Shown here: positions 56,633 to 64,000 of the stretch, one piece after another
Layout of the letters: each line of letters starts with the position of its first letter
How positions within the stretch are numbered: position 1 is the stretch's first letter
Position numbers and translations under genes: made by a program
The notes under the pieces: generated by a model
The model's input: only the letters and a program-made list of their open reading frames with translations
Told to the model about the DNA's origin: nothing
The model's database searches: none
NCBI GenBank assembly: GCA_037501455.1
Contig: CM074863.1
Location: 63,593,501 to 63,657,500, forward strand
Reading direction: 5' to 3'
Source: Lantana camara
Taxonomy: Eukaryota > Streptophyta > Magnoliopsida > Lamiales > Verbenaceae
DNA length: 64,000 nucleotides

Positions 56633-58380
56633 TGTGACGCCCCACGTCTTTGTACGTAGAGGTATGTCGTCATGAGAGTGATACTTGAACTTTTGAATTG
56701 TTTAATTATTTAATTATATGTTAATTTTAATGTTTATGTGCTATTTGAATTTATATCAAATTAGTTGTTGAATTATGGATATGAAATTTGAACGTTTATG
56801 CTCGTTGCCTTGGAACTTGATTCATTTGTACCCGAATTCAATTTCGATTTTTGTGATAACTTGATATGGATGAGATATTTGAGTTCTGAACATGTTTATA
56901 TGCTCATTTTATGTTTTCGGGTTAGTTTATTGAGGTTTTGAATCGTTTTGGTGGAACGGGACTTCAAGGGGCTAAAGAGCATTTAGTGCACCTTGGGTTC
57001 CGGGAAGCATAACTTGAGCTCGAGAATTTGGATTTGAATTCCGACACAACTGTTGGACTTATTTCGATAATTTAGATCCAATGAAACAAGTCTCATAACT
57101 TTTTAAGCCCGTTTGAATATCCGAATCTTTACCGAACTAAACAGCTTGAATCGGTATGCACTATCCTACCCGTTTTGGCCATATCCGACCCATTTAACCT
57201 CCATATGACCCATGAATTGAACCCTGTTCACCCCAACACACCCCCTATCTGATTTTCATGACACATTTTCTAACCTACCAAGAAAATAAAGGAAAAGATC
57301 AGCTCCAAAGCAAGAAAGAGAAGTCATCTCATCACTATTCACACCCAAGGGATTTTGAGCTCATATCTCTTCCATCCTTCATCCAATTCAAGAGGTAAGC
57401 TTAGATTCTTGTTCTTCTTCCTCTTTTGGTTCTTTTTATCAGTGATTTGTTTATTTTGAGCTTGGTTTGATAGAGTTATGAGCAACATGATGATTAGTAC
57501 CGGTTTTGTAGGAATTTTGAATCATTTACATATCTTCAAGTTATTTCTTGGTTTGAAGCTTGATTTATGATCACTTGAGCTTTTATTTTATACTTGTATG
57601 AACTTGTATTTGATGATTCTTGAGTGTTGAATGAGATGCCATTGATGTTCTTGAGCTTGTATGTATGAAAACTTGAAACATTTGCATCCTTTCCTTGCTC
57701 TATGTTTGTGTTGCGTTTAGGGTTTTAATTGCATGAGTTGTGTGCTTCATTTTTATGGTATAATTGCTCCTTATCTTTTCTTCATGTTGCTTCTATGGTT
57801 TGTCATGGATAACAGGGGATTTGCAGATCTTTTTCCATGAGAAAATGCAGTTGGAAAGGTAACACCCCCTCGTGCCCGAGATGACATGCCCATGCCTAAA
57901 ATTTAATTCGTTTCAGCAGGTTTCTAACCTTAGACAATGGGGTGTCACCTTTTTTACTAGGGGGGAGACACCCCCGTGTCTCCTTCAGTTTAGCTACTGA
58001 CCTCCGACACCCACGTGTCTCTTTTTCTTATTGGAAGGAGATACCCTCGTGTCTCCCCATGCCTGAACATATGTACGGTTTTGTTCTGCCTTACCTATTC
58101 AAATGAGCTTCGATTGACCTGAAATTTTAACCAAAAAAATCTTTTGAAGTCTAGAGTAATATCCCATTGGAATCACATTAAAATCATTCCTTTATTGTGA
58201 GATATAATCGATCAATTATGGTGTCACCACTTCGCCGAAAAACTGCTTTCATCCCACTTCAAGCTTATGCTATTTTTACATCGCTTTGAACTAAAATTCA
58301 AGCCATATATCGTTGGAAATACCTTCTTGTCTACTTTTATATCAAATAAATAATCCTTAATTCTAACTTCTAGAACTCAA
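56633..58380 (+). mobile_element. Truncated LTR H
   Basis: TGTGACGCCCC at 56633; related to but distinct from the LTR at 59530. Modules: CATAACTTGAGCTCGAGAAT (57008), donor-like CAAGAG|GTAAGCTTAG (57395), palindromes 57964-58056, TTGACCTGAAATTTTAACC (58111), TTGAAGTCTAGAG (58145), GGTGTCACCACTTCGCCG (58219). It stops near 58380, long before the mini-exon and GC block, and joins the gag remnant of element I. Confidence 0.75.
57964..58056 (+). repeat. Palindrome cluster of LTR H (CCCC loops)
   Basis: GGAGACACCCCCGTGTCTCC (57964-57983; 8-bp stem, CCCC loop), GACACCCACGTGTC (58006-58019; 5-bp stem) and GGAGATACCCTCGTGTCTCC (58037-58056; one wobble). It is the opposite-strand version of A's GAGACAC/GTGTCTC hairpin with GGGG loop, at the same place in the LTR. 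Confidence 0.85.
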
Positions 58381-58389
58381 GAAGTTTGT

Positions 58390-58662
58390 CGGAAGAAGTT
58401 CGATAGATGTTACAAGTGCGGAGAATTGGGACACTTAGCAAATGGTTGTCCGGAGGAGAAGAATCTGAAGCCTATGAAGAGTCGTAGTTCCAAGACTCCA
58501 AATCAAATTCGAGTTAACGAAAGTGAAAGTGAAGAATCCGACCACGAGTTCGACACTACCGCCACGGTGAAAGGTACACTAAGCATTCATGGCATCTCAT
58601 TTCATGCATATTTTAATCTTGGGGAAACCCATGTGTTCGTTGCCTTTTTCTTTGTTCTTTAA
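58390..58662 (+). pseudogene. gag-pro: gag zinc knuckle plus protease remnant (element I)
   Basis: The frame RKKFDRCYKCGELGHLANGC contains one perfect CCHC knuckle (C-x2-C-x4-H-x4-C), then an acidic stretch ESESEESDHEFD, then TVKGTLSIHGISFHA, the usual start of a Ty3/gypsy protease, and FNLGETHVF where the family has F-D-S/L-G-A-T-H-S-F. The catalytic Asp is Asn and Ala is Glu. The frame ends at TAA (58660). The knuckle binds RNA in Gag; the protease would process Gag-Pol, but this one should be dead. Confidence 0.82.
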
Positions 58663-59516
58663 GTGCTTCTTAGATTTTACTTGTTATGTGTTTCCTTTCT
58701 TTCTTAGTTCTTTTTTGTTGTGTGTTCCTTTCCCTTCTTGGTTCGTGTTTTGGTGTGCTTCCTTCACTTCTTAATTGTTGCTTGTGGTGTGCTTTCTCTT
58801 CCTTTTGTGTTAACTTTCTTTTGGTGGGAGTTTGGTGCTGTTGAGTGTTCATAAGTGTTGGGTGAGATGTGAGGGTCGAGCTGCTTTCAGTGGGCTTGTT
58901 TGAAGGTGCTTTGCTGTCTCTCAGATTGGTGTTTGCTTTTGCGAGGTCCATTCGGGGCTCAACGGTGTCATCGGGTATGAGATTGAAGACTAACCCATTG
59001 ATATTCCTCATGGAAGAACCCAGGATTACCTCAGAGTAAGAGGTATGGTTTTGAGTGGGAGGAGACGGTTGAAGAAAGTTGCCCTCGGCATCGGCTTTTG
59101 CCTAACCGGAGGTACGAAAGGCTACTTTGTTTCCAACCGAGGCACCAAGGAAGGCCTTTGTTGTGTGTTGTTTACAGAAGAACTATAGCCTACGCCTCGA
59201 GAAGTACAAGGTCACGAGCCTATCCGCTCATGGTTTGAAGTTGTTAGGAGTTTTGGGAGACCGAATGTAGTGGCAGAACAAAGATGTTATAGACTTTATG
59301 TAGTAATGTCTATATGCCAATGGTTGAGGATTCTCCAACTACTCCCAAATTTATTTGGGAAATGGGGGCAAACGACTAGGACTTTGCGTCTGGTTTGCTA
59401 TTTAAGGAGATAGGGTCTCGAGAAGTCTGAGATCAGAGTGGCGCAGTGGAAGTGTGGAGTTGGGTTGTCTTCGGAACCGTTCAAGACCCCTTAGGACCTG
59501 AGGATAGGTCCTTTTG

Positions 59517-59528
59517 AAGGGGGAGAGG
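59517..59528 (+). other. 3' polypurine tract, element I
   Basis: AAGGGGGAGAGG followed by TTGTAACATCCC, the LTR start. GGACCTGAGGATAGGTCC just upstream (59495-59512) is a palindrome-like sequence; B and C have CCTGGTCCCCAGG at this place. Confidence 0.9.
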
Positions 59529-59529
59529 T

Positions 59530-61861
59530 TGTAACATCCCGCTCGCCCGCCCGTATAGGTACGCCGTATCAAGAGTGTTATATGCGTATTAAAATTATTT
59601 AAATTATGCAAATATGTGTTATTTTAATGATTATATGATTATTTGAAATTAATTGTAATTATTTGTTTAACTTCAAAACTTGAATTTTAAACGTATTTGA
59701 CTACGTGCCTCGAAATTTGCTTTCTAAGTGCCCGGACTTAATTCCGATTTTTGAGAAATCTTGGTATGTGTGACTTATGTGAGTTATAAATTTGTTTACA
59801 TGCTCGTTACGTGTTTTAGAGTTTGTTTTATTTGGTTCTTGGCTCGTTTTGTAAAGATGGGATTTATGAGGGACTCGAGGGCCTAACTAGCTTTAGCGCA
59901 CCTTGGGTTCCAGGGGCCATAACTTGAGCTCGGGAATTCGGATTCGAATTCCGGAAGAAGAGTCGGACTGATAACGAAGAAAGGAAACTTTTGAACCTGA
60001 TTTGGTATTTTTATAAGCCCATTTGGACCCCCGTATTTCACCCGGAATGAGCATCTTGCACCAAAGTGACCCCCTTTGACTAGTCTTGTACTTATGGGCT
60101 CAAACTAACCATTCTCAAGCCTTAACCCTTGGTTTTTATGACCATTATTCACCTCTATCTCTATCCCTTACCTGCTGCTGTTCGAACCACACCCCACACA
60201 AGAGAGGAAAAGCTGATGAACCATGGAGAAAGAAGGAGAAAGAAAAGCCCTCTTCATGACTTTGTGATTTTGGAGCCAAAACTCTTCCATACTTCATCAA
60301 CTCTTGAAGGTAAGTATATTTTAGAATTCTCCATCATTATATGATGAATTTGATCCATGAATTTCATGCTTTAATTCAGATTTGATTTGAGTCTGGGGCT
60401 ATGCATGAATAGGAAGGGTTAGAGGTCATTTCTTGCTTCCGTGCCTTAGCTTGAGTTTGGGACTGGTTTGATGCATGTTTGTTGTTTATATGAGCTTCTT
60501 TACTTCCATTATTGATTCATAATTCATTCTATATATATTAGGAATGATTCACCATTGATAGCTTGGATGAAACCTTAAGTTTTTGGACATGAAAACTGGA
60601 ATTTCGAACTGCTCTTCCCGGTATGAACTGCTGTCATGTTTTTGAGATTTGTTCGATGAATTCTTGCCTCCAATTTGATGTATTAATGCTTGGTTATGTA
60701 ATATACATGTTTCTCTATGAATATGCTCTGTTTTGCCTTGATTTCATGCCCCTTTTCAGCTGCATATGTGAGTTAGAACATAACTTGTATTCATACCTCC
60801 CTTGAAACGGTTTTGTGTGGCTGTTTTGGAGCTAATGGTTGCTGTAATTTTGTGCATGAACTAGTGATGTTTTGATGTTGATTTCATGCTTGTTATGTTT
60901 ACTTTATGGCCTAAGAAAATCTCCCCAAGATGCTGCACGAAAATGCCCTGTTTTGCCTTCCAAAAACCAAAGCTGCGGTATCTCTTTGTTTTCGAAAATT
61001 TGAGCTTCACACGGCCGTGTCCTATATGAGCTGAATCTTGACATGGCCATGTCAGAGGCTCGATTTGGGCTCTTCATTTTTGAAAAATCGGACACGGCCA
61101 TGTCTGTTTCATGTGTATTTTGGACATGGCCGTGTCATGTCCCTGGGCGGCTCCTGGAGGGAGTTTCTTTCGTCGTTTCGTTGCTCTTCTTTGGCTTTTC
61201 ACACCCTTTTTATGACTTGTATGCATTGTTAACTTGATGTATTATGTGTTAACTTGTATATTATGAATTTATGGCTTGATTTATGTGCTCATTTTCGAAT
61301 TCGGGTCTCTTATGTGCGATATGCAACTCTAACGTGCGTGTATGACTTCATGTCTCGCTTATATTCCTTGCATGATCATTCCTTGCTCCTTATATGATAT
61401 GAATGCTTTGATAACATGTTGTATGATATGATATGCTTGTTATATGAAGTTTATGGACTCGTTTATGATGCTTTCTAGGACTTATGATTTAATACGAACT
61501 TGCATGCATCGTATGTTAACTTGTTAAGCGTCATATGCATCACTTGCATTCATATGCATTTTTCGAGCGTCAATATGATTCATTTTGAGTTGAAGTACAT
61601 TTCTTGTTGTCTCTTTTGGTCATAGGTTCTTCCCGAGGGTGACGTGGTCGTCTTGTAGGAGTTCATTGATCCCTTTTTGGCCCGATACGTTGGGAAGGAG
61701 GGGTTTTCTTCCTTTTAGTTAAGTGACCTATAACCCTAATTGTATTTTAACCCTACATGTGACTTTCGTATATATATAATTATGTAAATAAATGTTTGAT
61801 TAGTATTTTGTGGGATTTGTCCTGTTTGCTATGAAATCATTTGAAAACGTTTTTATATATA
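59530..61861 (+). mobile_element. Element I 3' LTR, cut by L
   Basis: TGTAACATCCC (59530). Modules: CATAACTTGAGCTCGGGAAT (59922), leader ending TTGAAG|GTAAGTAT (60310), palindromes 61009-61136, acceptor-like GGTCATAG (61625) then TTCTTCCCGAGGG. It breaks off in an AT tract at 61861 where LTR L begins; the remainder may lie right of the window. The small reading frames here have no domains. Confidence 0.8.
61009..61136 (+). repeat. Palindrome cluster of LTR I
   Basis: ACACGGCCGTGT (61009-61020, perfect), TGACATGGCCATGTCA (61039-61054, perfect), GACACGGCCATGTC (61091-61104) and GACATGGCCGTGTC (61123-61136), the last two with one G-T type mismatch. Same LTR position as the clusters in A, C, E, G and H but a different stem sequence around a GGCC centre. 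Confidence 0.9.
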
Positions 61862-64000
61862 TGTAGCGCCCCCTAACACTACAACTCCCGCACCGTACTA
61901 CCCTCGAGTGGATGTGAGACCTAGCACCCGAGAAATACTACGGCGAACGGTATAGACAGTACTTAAGTAGACCGTAGGGTAAAATGTAGCGGAAAATGGA
62001 AGAATTTAAAATTTGCAACAAGCAACATGATAACACACAAAATAGTGAATGATATTGTAAGGGGGTAATATAATAGTGTAGTGTACGGAGTTAATGTGAG
62101 AGCAATTTATTAGCAATATATACATGATCAGAATTAAATGCTCTTAATCTAAGCCTGATCTAATAAATATGACACCTATGGCTTCAAGATACCTCTAGGT
62201 GTCGTTGTCCTCGCTCCCTGAAATCATGTTTTTAAAACAGGCGAGGAATTAGTCAAAGTGACTAAGTGAAGGAAGATTAGATTTAGATATATATATGGTT
62301 ATATATATATATATATATATATATTAAATGATAGCAATAGGATATAGCAAATATGATACGGTTCATAAGTTAGAAACCGGGATAGGAGTATTTGGAGTTT
62401 ATTTATAAATGATGAACCGTTTAATAAAAGATTTGTACCGCCTGCAAGTAAGGCGTCTCCCTCCAATCTCCTTAAAATATTTGTAAAATAGTACCGGGCT
62501 GATCAAGGCACCAATATTTTAATAAAACTAAATATGATAATAACTCCACAACACCGTAGTGTCAGTAGGGGAGCAAACCCTACCAACGATATGTAATATG
62601 TAGGAGAAAGCTTTCTCTCCCAGGGAGGTTATTCTCCCTTGTAAGTCTCTTGGCGTGGAGTAACTAACCTCCAGCTAAACCACTACCAAGAGTTGGTGGC
62701 GGTCTGTGGCCCCAACAATACTCTCGGCCCGTTACCTTCCGAGTATTGCTCGACACAGCTGCACGCCGGGCCCATTTTGATAAATGATAATGATTGACTT
62801 GCTTAGTCGGGAATCAGTTCTTAGTATTAATAGGACTGAAATATAAAATGTCCGTATAAGATCCTGATTCCGACTTATTGGTATTTTCCTCATAAAGAGG
62901 AATATGTATAATATTGATATATATAGATAGGAAATCAAATAATAGATAGGTTTGGAAATCATTTTATAATTAGATATAGATATAAACATGATTCCAGTTG
63001 AAAATGTTTTAACCCTCACCTAGTATTAAAATTCAAACAGATTGGAACGGATCCCACTGTTCAGTGCAATTGTCACCTGAAAATAATTACTACTGACTTA
63101 GAACTAGATTCTTATTATTCTAGTCACATAATCACATAAGGTTTAGGAAATATAACATATTAGGAAATTCTTATAACATTTATAAATTATTTTCCGGCAA
63201 AATTTAATTTTAACTGTTTAAGGAAAATTAATTAATTAATTAGGTTTCAAAAATTTCTTTAACCACTTAAATATTTATTAATCATGTTGTGACCTTAATT
63301 AGAACATTAGGAATTAAATTTAGAATTTAATTCAACAATGTAGGTTGATTTTGAAATTATTTTATAATTTTATTAATTTTTGAATTAATTTTGAAAAAAA
63401 ATCTTTATTTAAAATTCCAAAATCCTATTTTATAATTAATTTTAAATTAATTTGGAAATTATTAATTAAATGTTGACCAAAAAGTCAAAATTACTATTAA
63501 AAACATTTACTATTCATTTTCTTATGAATTAAACACTTTATAACACAAAATTAAACACACACATACACACACTATCACACGAGCACATGAATTTGGTTCA
63601 AGAACATTATGAAGGTGTTTTTAAGCTTATGAAGATGTTCATACTAGTTCATGATCACATTCAATAAATTTTTGAATTCATATCATATAATTAAATTCAA
63701 ATGTAACACTTTAATTATGAAATTAAATCTAAATAAATTATTCTAAGCATAAATTTAATCCAATAAGAACATAATTATTTAAATACATACTCATGCTACA
63801 ACATATCATAATTCATGCAATTAATTAAATAAAATTTCATAATGTAGGCACATTACACATAAAACTAACAATTATGCATATATATTATAAAAATAAATTC
63901 CTAAAGCATAATTTTATTATTCCTAAGCATGCTAATAATATTATAATATTAAAAACATAACATAAAGCATGAAATAATAAAAGAAAATTTCACCTTAGAG
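61862..64000 (-). mobile_element. LTR L (partial, minus orientation), runs off the window
   Basis: Begins TGTAGCGCCCCC. Shared modules: CTCCCGCACCGTA near the end, GCGAACGGTATAG, hairpin TTAGTC/GACTAA (62249-62265), GC-rich stretch about 62570-62770, mini-exon candidate 63020-63076 with donor CTAG|GTGAGGG. From 63100 on it is very AT-rich with no gene. The right end and TSD are outside the window. Confidence 0.75.
62249..62265 (-). promoter_or_regulatory. Pre-acceptor hairpin, LTR L
   Basis: TTAGTC, loop AAAGT, GACTAA. Fits the TYAGTC/GACTRA series; the minus strand gives CTAAT just after the stem, a branch-point-like motif. Confidence 0.45.

Larger units (their letters stand above)
58381..59529 (+). 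mobile_element. Element I: 3' part of internal region
   Basis: Starts abruptly in gag next to LTR H and runs to the purine tract at 59517. After the gag/protease remnant there is about 870 bp without a credible frame. Because LTR H and the LTR at 59530 are different families, H and I are probably two elements fused by deletion or recombination near 58380. Confidence 0.7.

Noticed and set aside
58670..59011. 113-codon minus-strand frame in element I
   Set aside because: Antisense to the internal region; low-complexity Lys/Thr/Gln-rich translation of T-rich DNA, no homology recognised.

Overview
This 64-kb window is flowering-plant nuclear DNA made almost wholly of nested transposons; I recognise no intact host gene, tRNA or rRNA. 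The dominant elements are Ty3/gypsy-type LTR retrotransposons with very long LTRs (about 2.8-4.2 kb) that begin TGTRRC and end TACA/CACA, use an initiator-Met-tRNA primer site (TGGTATCAGAGCC) and carry purine tracts of the AAGGGGGAGAG type. Their internal regions are only 2-3.6 kb and hold at most broken gag/protease remnants, so every copy looks non-autonomous (LARD-like). The long LTRs and the gag type suggest the Tekay/Del lineage, but that is inference.

Layout, reconstructed from target-site duplications (TSDs) read in the sequence. The outer layer is one old minus-strand LTR (G) that enters from the left edge and ends at 56404. Inside it sit three insertions. (1) A hAT-like element at 331-4679 (8-bp TSD GTCCAYCG) itself holds solo LTR F (676-4050, TSD GAAAT). 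(2) Element A at 6700-21335 (TSD CATAT) has three LTRs; its second LTR carries a complete 489-bp TRIM (17350-17838, TSD GTATG). (3) A copia-type solo LTR, 21621-55668 (TSD GAGAG), has in turn received element C (22779-43992, TSD AAGGG), a foldback element (about 44336-44996) containing mini-LTR K (44478-44856), and element E (45604-55452, TSD TTTCT). Element C is interrupted by element B (22785-32196, TSD GTAGC; it holds a TRIM solo LTR at 27622-27831, TSD ATGCA) and by solo LTR D (37918-41991, TSD CTACG). Right of G lie a truncated LTR H (56633 to about 58380), the 3' part of element I (about 58381-61861) with a zinc-knuckle/protease remnant, and a minus-strand LTR L running off the end.

The most interesting layer is shared architecture among LTR families that otherwise look unlike. 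Each LTR, read in its own orientation, shows much of the following order: a leader ending in a splice-donor-like AAG|GTAAGC; a cluster of family-specific palindromes; a conserved TTGACCTGA block; a 57-75-nt mini-exon candidate bounded by TTGTACAG| and CAG|GTGAGG; a GC-rich conserved block; a small hairpin whose 3' arm contains a branch-point-like CTGAC/CTAAC; an acceptor TTGCAG|G followed by CTAGGCGG; then the LTR end. The internal regions of A, B, C and E carry, before the 3' purine tract, arrays of 18-nt stem-loops whose stems change in a compensating way (GAGAGA/TCTCTC, GAGAGT/ACTCTC, GAAAGA/TCTTTC, GAGGGA/TCCCTC) around a near-constant CGGGGT loop. A, B and E also contain a second, central purine tract and a second protease-like remnant. 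These patterns point to selected RNA (or DNA) structure and spliced LTR transcripts in a non-autonomous retrotransposon superfamily. All counts are by eye; alignments and RNA data would be needed to confirm.
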